Shown piece by piece: positions 1-10,890 of a DNA stretch of 64,000 bases (position 1 is its first letter; each line of letters opens with the position of its first letter). The stretch is from Yamagishiella unicocca (Eukaryota > Chlorophyta > Chlorophyceae > Chlamydomonadales > Volvocaceae), in assembly GCA_003116995.1 (NCBI GenBank), contig BDSL01000066.1:1-64000 (forward strand). The letters run 5' to 3'. The notes beneath the pieces were generated by a model, which was given only the letters and a program-made list of their open reading frames with translations, did not search any database and was not told where the DNA came from. Position numbers and translations under genes: made by a program.

Positions 1-137
1 TTCACACCGCAATTGCAGGGACGGCAGCTGCTGATGACGAGCGAAGATGTAACAATCCAAATGTACAATACAGTATACTATACCCATCAAACCAGTACAG
101 CGTGACCCAATTCCAGGTTTAGGGTAGCTGCTGCACC
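1..137. repeat. Direct repeat, copy 1
   Basis: This block starts with the same text as 829-957, and the two agree almost base for base, apart from a 3-base indel (gctgatgacgag against gctgacgagcg) and a few substitutions. Copy 1 touches the window edge and may extend further left. The ~828 bp spacing suggests part of a tandem unit. No coding function is seen. Confidence 0.85.
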
Positions 138-1331
138 TTGTTGCAGAAGGCGGGGAAGTGGAGGCGGCAGCGGCGGCGGAGGCAGTGGTGGAGGCGTGGC
201 GGTGGCGAGGCGACTTTATTTGAGGCTGGCGGCGGTGGTGTTGATGTTGGCGCTGTCGGTAGGGGGAGGCCCATTTTAACCACTGCTCTGCGCCGAGCTG
301 GCGAGGTGGTCATCGATAGGTGCCAAAAGGACGCCACGGCCTCAATACGTAGGCACTGCTGCTCAACTAGGGGGTGAAGGGAGGGTGGGATGTAGGGAAA
401 AGGGCGGCGGGACAAAGTTGAGTAAGAAGGTTCTTTGCTTCCGCGTTACAGTAAGGGGGTTTGTTCATCAAGCGGATCGGACGGGGCCATTTTAAGAGGG
501 CGGGTACTCGGACGCGGAAAGGCCAATGAAAGGCTAACCAAGGCAGGCTAATGGAGAAGCGGGCTATCTAACCACCAACAGCCAGAAGGGAAAGAGACCC
601 GGACCCGCAACCTCACAAACGTACAGAAAAGACATGGACAGAAAGGACGGAGATAAAGGCAAGGACATGGGACGTAGCTCACCGTACTCGACTGTAAGTT
701 GGGCCTCCTATTATACGGGCCTTTGCGTAGGCGATGGACGGCAGCCATGGCGTAGAAGACGAACTCAAATCTGCATAAGTAACGATGAACCGCAAGTAGC
801 TAGTGCCTGCCGCAGGCCGACTTGCCCTTCACACCGCAATTGCAGGGACGGCAGCTGCTGACGAGCGAAGATGTAACAATCCAAATGTACAATACAGTAT
901 ACTATACCCATCAAGCCAGTACAGCTCGACCCAATTCCAGGTTTAGGGTAGCTGCTGCCACCTGTAGCAGCAGGATCACAAGACGGCGTTCACCGAAATC
1001 GCACCTCCTTCCGCCACAGCTCCCAAATTTGTCTGGACGGACCGTCTGTACAAAGGGATCATGTAATTTCACTACTTGGGCGAAGGCGTTGAGCAAGGCA
1101 GAATTCTGCGTTCCGGGTTGCAAGAACCAGAATGGAACGTAAGACTAAGATTTCAGAGAGCCTTTAATCCCTTATGTAATCTATTTTATGCCTGGGACAA
1201 AGAGCAGGCTGGCCTTAAGTCTCTTCGTAAGGCCTCAGCTCGTGGCCCCGGACGTTGCTGACATGGCAGTACTACAACTGCCACGCATCAGTTCTCAGCA
1301 CAGGAGCACAGTTCTCACGGCAACGACCTTT
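138..1331. other. No gene seen
   Basis: Apart from the repeat at 829-957 this stretch has only short ORFs without recognisable domains. A GGC/GGT-rich patch lies near 160-260. Nothing supports a gene. Confidence 0.6.
829..957. repeat. Direct repeat, copy 2
   Basis: Second copy of the block at 1-137, in the same orientation. After the shared text tttagggtagctgctgc the two diverge. Confidence 0.85.
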
Positions 1332-3689
1332 GCAAAGTTACTGTGTAATCATTCTATATGATTGTAATATTATTTGCTAGATTCGCTGCTGCGCTCTCGC
1401 GGTCCTCTCTTGCTGACACGACGTGCGACAACTGCCACGAAGTGGTTCTCAGGGCCGGGACAGGTTTCTGAACAGTGGAGAATCAAGAGGATTAGTAACT
1501 ATAAAAGTCAGTCATGACGGTTTCCAGTCCAAGCTTATGTTTTGCAATGATGTTTCGGACATCCGGACTTGCCAATTTAGCAGAAGTCAGGTTTAGACTG
1601 TATACTGAAATGTGCAAAATATTCACGGCCATCCTTATCATTTTCTCTTCTCCTTTTTTGTGCAAAAGACCTTTTCCTCTTCTCCTTTCTTGTGCAAAAG
1701 ATTTTACAAGAAAGATTGTAAGGATGGCCCAAACACTGCGCCCGAAACCTGGAGTCAGGAAGTGAACCTCGGTCATGATGACCGTTCCCGGTCATGGCCG
1801 TGTTCCCGTGTTCTCGCCTTACGTCTCCACAGGCTATTCCCAAACTAATCCTCGCTTAGAATTTTAGCGGCATGGCCGTATCAGGCACGGGATCGAGTCC
1901 TCAAGCGTCTGGCACAGCGAACACAGCACGCAGCCCTGTTCCCGCGCACCCAACAACCCCGTGTTCCCACAGACCCATACATATCATATAAGCACGCGTC
2001 AGGCACATGGGAACACGGTCATGACACGCACGGCGGGAACACGTACGGCCCCAAAGGCTAGCTGGCAACACGGTCATGACACGCACTGTGTTCCTACAAA
2101 AATCTCCCCCCGTTTCCCAACGATTGAAACTCACGAAGCCGTGTTTTGGGGGTGCACTCCTTTACAAGGCACAAGGCATAAGCTTAGTCTAGTGCTAGAA
2201 TATAACATCATCAGGACTCCTCAGGATGTGCGAGGGCATCCTCTTTGCTCCAGAGCGCACTGGAGAGCTGTAAACAAATCGACCATTCACCCAGGTTTCG
2301 ACGCGATATTCGCCATTTAGGGCCCCGGACACCTCAACATTTCCCCATCGCATACTAAACGAAATGTATCTTACGCACATTTGCACTTTGGTGCGCAATG
2401 CGGGCCGGGTTGGAAACAAGCACCAGCAGGCATCCAGAAATGTAGGTCTGCTGGCGGAATGTAAGTCTGCCGCTAATGGGCGTGTGGATCCACCGAAAGG
2501 TGTTATTGGAGCTGTGGTGGTCTCAAGGTCCAACGCACGCAGGGCAGGGACGCATTGCCGTGCATTCCAAGCCAGCCTCCCCTCCGCCTGCTAGGCACTA
2601 TCTATCACACGAAGGGTCAACCCAATGAAGCCGCCCTCGCTCCTCACTCACTCACCCTCTCCCACTGGCAATCCTGCTAGAACCTGGAACCTACACGGCG
2701 CCCGCTCCCATCGTAATGCTGCTGCTGCTGCTTCCCAGCACGCACTGCCGCTCTCTCCCTCGCTTCCTCTGGCTCCTGTCCAGCCCCAGCACATTCATCC
2801 CTCTCCCACTTGCCTCAGCTCCTACCCGGGTCGCACCCTGTATCACACGCACTCGGACTCCTATCTCTCCCTCTCTGCTCCCCCTCGCCCGCTTCATTGC
2901 TCTTCCGCACTCGACTCGCTCGCTGATCATCACCCGCAGCGCGTACGTCTGCTGCACCAGCTGCGGTTTGGGGGCGCGGGCCGCCGTGAGTGCGACCAGC
3001 GTGAAGGCCTGGATCCGCGCGTCCTGGAACTTGTTCTGGTCGTACTCCTCGCCATCCTCCACCCGGATGAGGCTGACGAAGCGCTCCCCCGCCAGCAGCG
3101 ACTTGTCCAGCACGCTCGACAGGAGGCCGGGCTGGACCTGTGAGCATGAGGGGGGTAGGTGGGAAGAAAATTTCATAGGGTAGAGGGGTGGCGGGCCGAG
3201 GCAGTGGCGGGCCCCACGCCCCTGATCCTTTTGGTCCCTTCCACTTTCGCTCGTGTCCCCAGCCCTCATAGCGTGATGCTTCGCAATGCGGGTCCCCCTT
3301 CCCTAAGTCAGCCTCCCCTATCTCCCCCTCCTTCTTCCCCACCTAGTAACTATTTTCCTCCATCGTCGGTCCACGGGTTTCTTCTCTTACCCCCTCCCCC
3401 CACCTGTCTGCTCGCCTGCTGGTTTACCCCCTGCCCCCGATCTTCACGCCCATCTTTTCTCACTGCCTTCCTCCGTCGTGCAGGCCTCCGCCGTACACCG
3501 CCGTACAAGACCGCGTCGTACCCGTCTCCCCGCATATCATGCCTCCCCTTCCCTGCCTCTGTCTCCTTCGCCGCGCCGCTGGGGCTTCTTCGTCGCTTTG
3601 GCCCCTGTCCGCCCGCTCCGCGCCTGGCTGTTGTTCCTGACGCCCCCTGGTGCCCCCTGCCCGCATGCTTCACGTCGACCGCCACCACC

Positions 3690-4210
3690 ACCCGCTCTGG
3701 GCCCTGGCCAGGTGAGTTTCGCCACCGGGTTGGGCACCTGGTTTGTTGGCTTTTTGCTAGTCGTTGCACTCTTATCTGCGGGCGTCGGGACCTGGCGCGT
3801 CTAGGCTTTCGCGTTCTCCAGTCCCCCATGGCGGCGCGGCGCGGCTTCGGCCTATTACCATGAACGCCGGCGGACCTCATCTAGAAATTCCGGCTTCCTC
3901 ACGACGTCCGCAACTCTATGGTCGGTATTCGGGCGGGTCGGGACCGTGCCGCGCTGTCTGCTCTCCCATTGCTCACCTTCCCCAGTTCTCCAGCTAGCGC
4001 CCAAAACCGGCTCCGCGAAACGTTTCCTTGCGTCGCGCGGGGTCCTCGCTTCCTTTCGTCTCGCCGCAGCTGATTTAGCTTAGCCGCCGAAGGTCACGAC
4101 CTTCGGTGTTCGTATCCCCAACCCAGTTCTCCAGCATGCATCTCAAAACGTCTGTTCTAAACGGTTTTTTCTGGCATCCACGGGCCTTCCTCGAAACCCC
4201 CACCCAACCC
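3690..4210 (+). repeat. Intronic repeat element, plus orientation
   Basis: Resembles the reverse complement of 5030-5570 inside the same arm. Shared landmarks in order are CTGGCCAGGTGAGTT, a cggcgcgg block, ggtattcgggcgggtcgg, a gcgcaaaac/gcgcccaaaac block, an aaggtc...gacctt palindrome and ccagcatgcat. It lies antisense in an intron of the coiled-coil gene. The shared GTGAGT-like end suggests a mobile sequence carrying splice signals. The right arm repeats the arrangement in mirror image. Confidence 0.6.
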
Positions 4211-5029
4211 AAACGTACCCGTACGGCCACCGGCACCCCGGGCAGCGCCTCCGTCTCCTCGCCCCCATCCGCCAGCTGCTCGCGCTGCTCGTGCCGCAGC
4301 CCCAACCTGGCGCCATCCAGCGCCTCGCCCGCGTCCACAACGCGCCGCCGGGACGCCTCCACCGCCGCCTCCGCGACGTGTACCTGGGGTTAGGGATCCG
4401 CCGGGGGTGACAGTCTGGAGGGTCCAAGGGACAGCGGTGTCCGCTGAGCCCGGCTGCCTGGCTGCGGTGGTACCGCAACTCCCCGGCAACCCGCCTGATC
4501 CATTCGGTTGGTCCACGGAGGCTGCACCGGAGTTGCTCAGGCGGACAGTGGCAATCTAAGCAGCTGCGGAGGCAAGCAGTATCCTAGGCAGCGCTGCAGC
4601 CGTACTCGCCCGCCAGCGAGCCAGCGACCCGGCCGGTCAGGAGCGCACCTGGTCCACCTGGCCCTGCGTAAGGCCCTCCGGCTTCTTCTCACCCACGCAA
4701 GTGTCGTACTCGTGGATCCGCTTCTCTAGCTCCTGTGGCGGCGGTGCGGGCGCGTGTGGGAAGTGAGTCATCTGATTGCGGAGGGGACGGGGAGGTGGTG
4801 GTTGGAGCGCACAGCTTCATGCTTCGAGCCCAGGGACCTGCCCACACCCGCACCCGTAAGCACCCACCATCCGTGCGTGTTTGAGCGCCTGCTGGGCCCT
4901 GCTGCCGGCCTCCTCGGCGCCCGCCAGGGACTCCTCGGCGCCGCGGATGGCCTGAGCCCGCTCAACCTTGGTGGTTGCAGTTCGTTCCAGCCGCCGGGTC
5001 TGGTGGGCAAGTGGGGTGACAGGGTTGCA

Positions 5030-5570
5030 GGTAACCAATGGCGGTTGCACAAAAAGACCGTGTAGGAAGGAAAACCCATTTGGGACACAGGTTTGACAAT
5101 GCATGCTGGCGAAGTCGGTTGAGAAAACTAAAAGTCGAAGGTCGCATGTTGACCTTTGCCGCCTCTGTCTATTGCGGCTGCGACTCCTAAGCTAACGGAA
5201 ACAAGGACACCGCGCGGCGCAGGGAATTGTTTTGCGAAACATTTGTTTTGGGCGCAAGCGGGAGAACTCGGTGAGGTGGCTGGCCATGGGAGAGCACAAA
5301 GCAGTGACGCCCGACCCGCCCGAATACCGACCGGGAGCTGTGGAAAAACGGAAGAAGAAGGTCTAAATTACCGGCCAGGGCCAGCCAGCGTCTTTGGCAG
5401 GATGCCGAAGTCGGACCGCGCCGCCGCGGGGGACCGGAGAACGCAAGAGCCCAGGCTCACGCCCCTATGCCAATAGACACAAACGACGGACAGGCAAAAT
5501 GCTAGCAAAGCATCTTCCCTAACCAGCTATTGAACTCACCTGGCCAGCGCCCAGAGCCGCCGAGTCTGGT
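5030..5570 (-). repeat. Intronic repeat element, minus orientation
   Basis: Partner of 3690-4210 in opposite orientation. On the minus strand it starts with CTGGCCAG followed by GTGAGTTC, a good donor. It ends at the acceptor CCCACCAG just before the exon beginning at 4999. It can therefore be read as one ~550 nt intron made almost entirely of repeat sequence. Confidence 0.6.
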
Positions 5571-6589
5571 GGGCGGGTAGGGTGGATTGGAAGGGGAGGG
5601 GCGGGAACGGTTGGCGAGGTGTGAGGCATGTCGGCTGCTTGGCGGACATGTGTCGATGGGACATCAACAGGCAATGAGGTGGCGAGGAGATGTCGGCTGG
5701 CTGGCCGAGAGGTAGTCAGCAGCATTCTGTTTCCTCTCATTTGTGGCTTCACACCGCACGGCCCGCCTGGCGTCACCAAAGACAGGCGCCCCACCCGCCT
5801 CGGCCTCTTGTCCGCGGCCGCACAGACCTCCACACCATTGCGCACAGGTACCACCCCCCACCCTTCCCGCCACTCTCGACCGTCCAACGGGCAAGGAGTA
5901 CTACCAAGGCCCCGGTCCCGCCCGTCTCCCCTAAACCCCGGCCCCGCTCTCCCCACAGGTATCTTCTCAGCTCCTGCATCTTGATGTCGTTGCTCACCCA
6001 TCCTCTCCCCCATCCCCCCGCTCCCTCCCACCCGCTCCCATAGCGCCTCGCCCCCTCTCCCCCATCCATCGGATAGGCTAGGGCCGTCGCATAGCCTAAC
6101 CTATCAGATACTTTGCCTCTTATGACCATACGTGCTTCTACGCTGCCCACCTTCATCCGCATGTCCACGGTGCTCATCACCCCTCCCGCCGCCGCCTCAC
6201 TGAGCAGCGTGTTGCCATGGCCGTCCGCCATGTCCACCGGGTCCGGCCGTAGCAGGCCCACATCGCGCGCGCGAGCCAGCTCCGCCCGCGGTTGAGAGTC
6301 ATCACTGTCGTACACCGGCCGCGTTCAGAAGCGAGCTGCGCAGAGAGGCCTCCTGAAAACCGGGTGGGAGTGAGAGTGCAGGTGGAGGGCAGAGGGTTGT
6401 CATTGCCGACCAGCAGGCAGGCAGACAGATGGCGTGTGTTGTAGGCCGCTGCCGGGCCCCCCTCAGGTACCGGCCCCGGTGGCTGCTCCTCTTGCCCTGC
6501 CTTGCTCGTTTCTATCCCCCGCCTCCTCTCAGTGTAAGGCTGCGGCGCAACCTCTGAAGGAGTGCCTAGTACATCTACCCACCGGTCTC

Positions 6590-6700
6590 GAGGCCAATTC
6601 CAGCACACACCCGGTCCTCGACCGCGCTGCTTATTAACCATTTTTAACACGCGACCACCCACCTCCCGCCCTCTGCTCCCGCCCCTTCCCCTCCCTGCCA
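6590..6700. repeat. Junction segment shared by three loci
   Basis: The landmarks ccaattccagcacacac, ccggtcc, gctgcttat and acacgcgacc recur in the same order at 23812-23925, and in reverse complement at ~13862-13985. In all three places the segment lies downstream of SNAPC1-like sequence and upstream of another gene, which suggests a shared ancestral intron or breakpoint. Confidence 0.65.
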
Positions 6701-6779
6701 GGCCCCCCCTACCGGTTCTTTTTTGCACACCCTTCCCCTCCCCCAATCCCATAGTTTTGTGCCTACTAGATCCCCATAC

Positions 6780-7420
6780 GTTCCCGCCCCGTTCGCGCAT
6801 CCGCGCGCCCCGCCGCACTACTTCCCGCCGTGCCCGGCTGACATATCAGGCCGGACGCCTGTCAGCTCCCTCTCTTTCACCGCGCCGCCCTGGACTCTTC
6901 GTTATTTCTACCCCTGTATTTCCGCTTAACTATATCCCGTCTGTCTTAATAACACTTATTGCCGCTATCCCTCACGCATGCTTCGCCATGACGGACGCCA
7001 CCCGTTATCCGCTCTGGCCAGGTGGGTCCTCCGGCCGCGTTAAGCATCTCGACCTTGTATGTCCGTTCTGTTTTGCCGCTCTGCGCGTGCGTTTGCGACT
7101 CTTGCTGTCACCGCGGTTTCCCAAACGGCCCGGCGGCGCGGCTCAAGACAACAAGACAATCAAGGCCGCTCTCTGATGGCGTCCCACACAGCAGCTACTG
7201 AAACTATTTCCGGACCGGGAGACGGGCTGCACCGCCAACCACCTCACCGCACCCCATGCCGCCCGCCGGTTACTCCGTCTTACGCGGTCCACGTTGCCGC
7301 CATTCCGCCTTTGGTTTTCTTTTTACCTTTCCGCAGCCACAAACGGGACGCCTCCATGCCACAGGTATGCCGGTAATCCGTCTCAGTGCTCCAGAATGCG
7401 CCCACAAACTAAATGTCCGC
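6780..7420 (+). repeat. Diverged third copy of the intronic repeat
   Basis: The text catgcttcgccatgacgg ... cgctctggccaggtggg at ~6976-7026 parallels catgcttcacgtcgaccg ... ctggccaggtgag at ~3666-3715. The preceding caccgcgccgcc block parallels ccgcgccgctgggg near 3570. Divergence is much higher than between the two arms, so this is an older member of the same family. No gene is seen here. Confidence 0.4.
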
Positions 7421-7489
7421 CGACCATGCGCCCACTATCCTGTATTTTCGCGTCAACGGTTTTCACGCCACCCTCCTCCCCTAGCTACC

Positions 7490-8270
7490 CACCTGCATCA
7501 CCATCACGAGGTCCCGCCAGCCGTCGCCAGCCACCGCTTCGACGACCGCCTCCGCCAGCGAACACAGCAACGTCAGCGGCACGCATACCCGCACGGGCGG
7601 CTGGCACAGCTGCGTGCCGTGCAGGCAGTACAGCGCGAGGAGGGGACCGCGTCAGTGGCTTGTGCCGCCACCAAGGGGCCGCCCTTTGGCGGCAGCTGCG
7701 GCAGGGCACCGGCATGGTCTTGTTGCGTGTGGCGGTGGTGGTGGTGTGGCTTCGGACGCAGATGAAGGTCGCGCCTGCCCCACTGGTGCGAAACGCGGCG
7801 CATGCTGCGCGTGCTGGGACTCCAGCCCTATTTCGCACAGCTCGGCCGGGTCGGGACGCTAAACGGGCAAAGCGGCTTCATGGCATACAAAGAAGTTCCT
7901 CGCGGGAACGTTGAGAGGTACAGCCTGCAGGGTCAACCGCATGGTGAGGCGCAAACGCAACGCGCTCAACTCGCCTGATGGATGAATGAAAATGCACCTG
8001 CTACGCCATGCTTCCTTGACTGTTCACAGCTTTGTTTGCAGGGAGCCCCGTCCTGCACCTGCAGTCCCCTTTGTCAGTCAGCACGGCCGCGCCTTCTTAC
8101 GGGGCCGCCATGGAATTACATTTGGCTCAAACATGTCTGTTAGCTTGTGGATACCCGCTTCCAACCTAGGAACTGTTAAAGAGTCAGGCTTCTTAGGCAC
8201 CAGCTTGCCGCTCCTTCCCATCCATGTAATGCAGATCCTCCTCAACCCTAAGAACCACGTATTTGTTCCT
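7490..8270 (-). pseudogene. SNAPC1-like pseudogene (deletion derivative)
   Basis: On the minus strand, ~7500-7650 encodes LYCLHGTQLCQPPVRV followed by SLAEAVVEAVAGDGWRDLV, a close match to the SNAP43 core of the SNAPC1-like gene at 25.1-25.3 kb. Directly upstream, in another frame, is a PHHHH and HAGALP region matching the His-rich insert at ~27.55 kb, so about 2.2 kb of the parent is missing between them and the frame is broken. Further upstream the parent's second-exon start (VPLNVPAR) is recognisable at ~7.9 kb. A diverged first exon (SGKLVPKKPDSLTVPRLE) lies at ~8.1-8.24 kb. Similarity continues into the 5' flank to ~8450. I see no intact frame, so this is a dead segmental copy. Confidence 0.75.
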
Positions 8271-8663
8271 ATTACTACACGTCAATGGCCCCTGGAACGC
8301 CAAACAAAATTGCGCTCCCTTTCTCCATGAATGCCGCGCATCTAGGCGTCTAGACGTCCTTCTCGCCTACACGAGCTATAAAGACTCGCTTTGTCATCAT
8401 CATATTGTTAAACTTCAACGTGTGAACCTGAATTATACATAAGCACAGCACTTTGCATGTAGACAGCCAGCCCGACGCGTCCCATTGGCCATTGCCCGCA
8501 GTACAAAGCCGTGTGTGGGGCCCGCGGGGCCGCACTCCGCCACTCCCGTATTTAACGAGTAACATTGGTACCGATATACACATTTCATTGCGAGGGGTAT
8601 CCTCACGCTGTGCTACTTCCGGAGCGCACTGAAAAGGAGGAGAGTGGGCATTTGTTAGCGTTG

Positions 8664-10448
8664 CTATGGTACGTCCTCATCGCCAGTCTCACCCTGGCCG
8701 CCTATTTCAGCGTCGCGGGGCCCTTTAGCGAGCCGTCTGCCAGTGACACGCGCTACGACACAGAGCAGCTTGAAGGCCGGATGCAGCGGTATGGCCGCTC
8801 TTGACAACACATGAGCCGCCGCCATAGCTGCCTGCGTGTCAGCAGCATGTAGCTGCCCCAGGTCATCCTCGCTCACGGCGGTAGCCGAAGTGGCAGCGGC
8901 GCGAACCGTAAGGCCGCGCACTCCTCGGCTGGGCAGGCGGCGCTCAGTAGCGGTGCCTCCAGCCCCAACACCGGCTGCCCTGAAGCCGCCGCTGACTCGG
9001 GATACCTCTGGGGCATCTCCAATCACCAAGGCGCCGGAGCTGCTATTCGTTGCCGCACGGTTGAACGACAGGGACTGCAGGCGATTGACTTCGTGGTGCT
9101 CAAGCTGTGTGCGTCCGCTTGCGGCTGCGGCCGCCCCTGCCTCTGGCAGCTGCCTCACATGCATGGATGTGGCTGCGCTGGCAGGGTTGCGTGGTGTAAC
9201 CCTGCTGTACATAAGCTGCTGTGATGAGCACGACGGGTCGCCGCTGTAACCGCCCGCTGCGGCCTCCCGGGTCGTCCCACCCCTGCTAGCGGCCGCTGCT
9301 GGGTTACTTGCGGGACTGCTATGCAGGCCCCAACGTGCTGCCTTGGAGAAGGGCCGCTGCAGCAACTGCAGCTGCTGTAGAGGCTGCTTCTGTTCACACC
9401 CCCGGTGCGCAGTAGCTTGTGGGTTTTGGGCGCCTGTGTGGCGCCTTCGTTCTGGGGCAGATCCCGGCGTCGCCGCATGAGGTCTCCGGGGCGGCAGCGA
9501 CAATGGTGGGGCACCAGCAGGGGAAGGCAGCCATGCGACCGAGGTCGGATTGGGTGTTGCTGCCGAGTCCCTCACCGGGTGCGTGAGCATAAATGGTGCT
9601 CCACCGTCGCGGATGGACTTGATAGGAGTAGCGACAGTGCATGCGCCCTCACCGTTGGCCGTTGGCCCCCCTAGGTTGCCCCCAGCCACGGAGGGGACCT
9701 GGCCACCGCTGCTGTGCCCACTTGACCAGCAAACCGCCACGGCGGCATGGCCACTGCCACCGTTGCCGCGCCCTGCACCTATGGGCTCGGGTGAGGGGGT
9801 GTTGCTGCGCCTGCTGGTGGTAATCGGCAGAATGTAGTCTCCCAGGCTGCGCAGGTGGCCTAAGAAGAAGGCGGACGTCCCACGCTGTGGAGTTTGCTGG
9901 GGCACCAACTGTAGGGCGGGCACTAACCCCGCAGCCAGTTGTCCAAAGCCACTATCCATGGCGCCCAACGCTTGTCTGGTCGGCGAGCTGGCTATGGTAG
10001 TCGCGGCGCGCCGTTTAGGCGACGGGGGCGTTGTCTTGCCACCACCGCCTGGCGCCGGGGTATCATGCCCGCCCGTGACAGAAGGTGACGGGCCTGCGCT
10101 GGTTACTTGATGCGACACCAGTTTTGGAGGCGTTTCTGCCCGTAGCTCCTGGAGGGGGACTAAGCCGTCTTGACTCCTACGTTCGCCAGGTGAAGCGCAG
10201 CTGTTTTCGTTCCCGTTTGCGGTTGCAAACTTGCCCACAAAGCTGCTTAGTTGCTGGTGCGACCGGCCGTCCGTTCCCTGCTGGGGCTGCGACCCAAGAA
10301 CTTGCGCCTGGCCGCCGGCAACAGCGCTGTCCAAATGCAAGCTTAAATCATCTCCTGCAACAGCAAAGTCGGATAACCCCAGGCCCAGGGAGCCATCGCT
10401 ACCCTGGCTGCCTTGTGAGTTTGGCGTAATAACATATGGAACAGACAT
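8664..10448 (-). CDS. Orphan low-complexity protein, ~594 aa
   Basis: A single open frame from an ATG at 10448 (MSVPYVITPN) to a stop at 8664; the frame also runs open further upstream to 10592. The product is rich in Ala, Gly, Ser and Pro, with Gln runs (QPLQQLQLLQ) and basic Ser/Pro patches (TTPPSPKRRAATT) that could be nuclear-localisation or phosphorylation sites. I see no membrane segment, signal peptide or known domain. The start is chosen because it is the last in-frame ATG before the sequence becomes AT-rich and promoter-like. It lies head-to-head with PYM across ~440 bp. Splicing within the frame cannot be excluded. This may be a rapidly evolving nuclear protein or a chance long frame in GC-rich DNA. 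Confidence 0.45.
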   Translation of the reverse strand: MSVPYVITPNSQGSQGSDGSLGLGLSDFAVAGDDLSLHLDSAVAGGQAQVLGSQPQQGTDGRSHQQLSSFVGKFATANGNENSCASPGERRSQDGLVPLQELRAETPPKLVSHQVTSAGPSPSVTGGHDTPAPGGGGKTTPPSPKRRAATTIASSPTRQALGAMDSGFGQLAAGLVPALQLVPQQTPQRGTSAFFLGHLRSLGDYILPITTSRRSNTPSPEPIGAGRGNGGSGHAAVAVCWSSGHSSGGQVPSVAGGNLGGPTANGEGACTVATPIKSIRDGGAPFMLTHPVRDSAATPNPTSVAWLPSPAGAPPLSLPPRRPHAATPGSAPERRRHTGAQNPQATAHRGCEQKQPLQQLQLLQRPFSKAARWGLHSSPASNPAAAASRGGTTREAAAGGYSGDPSCSSQQLMYSRVTPRNPASAATSMHVRQLPEAGAAAAASGRTQLEHHEVNRLQSLSFNRAATNSSSGALVIGDAPEVSRVSGGFRAAGVGAGGTATERRLPSRGVRGLTVRAAATSATAVSEDDLGQLHAADTQAAMAAAHVLSRAAIPLHPAFKLLCVVARVTGRRLAKGPRDAEIGGQGETGDEDVP

Positions 10449-10890
10449 CTGGGAAGGTTTCAGAAAGCCATAGTATAGTGTAAACCTGGAGATGCTGAAT
10501 TCTGGCACACGTTGTAGGTAACTAGCTGTACATGGCTGGAGGCGATGGGCCCCTGGGTCTGTGCGTCTGTCAACATTGGCGCAGCTTTGCAATCAGCATC
10601 AAGTAATGTAGCTGAGCGTATAACAAACTATAACATGACTCCATGCTTAGTCGTCTTTGTCAGTTCCATCCTAAGCTCAAATTAGCTCGGTCGATTGCGT
10701 TGCGCTGTCTCGCCTTCAATTCAGGCGTAAATTATCTATAATTATTATTGAACGCACAGTAAGCTTACGCGAGACACAGCTCACTTCTCGAAGCTAGTTT
10801 GCTCGCACACAACTGCCTTGCGACGTTAGTGCATATTGCTAGTTTAACATCGTATTGTTTATTTGGACTCCTAAAGTTCCCGCAAACACG
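10449..10890. promoter_or_regulatory. Divergent promoter region
   Basis: About 440 bp between the orphan ORF (minus) and PYM (plus). It is distinctly AT-richer than its surroundings; ttatctataattattatt near 10730-10748 is the most AT-rich part and could support a TATA-like element for PYM. Placing one shared promoter here is inference from gene orientation. Confidence 0.35.

Larger units (their letters stand above)
2934..6352 (-). pseudogene. Coiled-coil/ankyrin-like gene, left copy
   Basis: I do not recognise the family. On the minus strand four exons with good GT-AG borders can be read: 4868-4999 (44 codons, begins TRRLERTATT), 4649-4732 (28 codons, ELEKRIHEYD), 4219-4383 (55 codons, VHVAEAAVEAS) and 2934-3137 (68 codons, VQPGLLSSVLDK then ERFVSLIRVEDGEEY). 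Each is a whole number of codons with no stop, so all join in phase 0. The first three are charged, Ala-rich and heptad-like, so probably coiled coil. An upstream exon near 6170-6352 reads DMADGHGNTLLSEAAAGG, like an ankyrin repeat (GNTPLHxAAxxG), but its frame meets a TGA at 6325-6327. Stretches at 5.6-6.1 kb and 6.4-6.8 kb may hold further exons. The right-arm copy has the same exons. I infer a recently duplicated, probably inactivated gene. Confidence 0.45.
1332..6705. repeat. Left arm of giant inverted repeat
   Basis: Reverse-complementary to 13852-19171. The outer end is near the text gcaaagttactg at ~1332, matching cagtaactttgc at 19160-19171. The inner end is in the ctctgctcccgcccctt region near 6690-6705, matching ~13852-13870. 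Most compared segments differ by only a percent or so; for example, the reading frames at 5156-5476 (+) and 15109-15429 (-) differ by one residue. There are a few indels, including ~150 bp near 1874-2021 that the right arm lacks. Confidence 0.95.
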
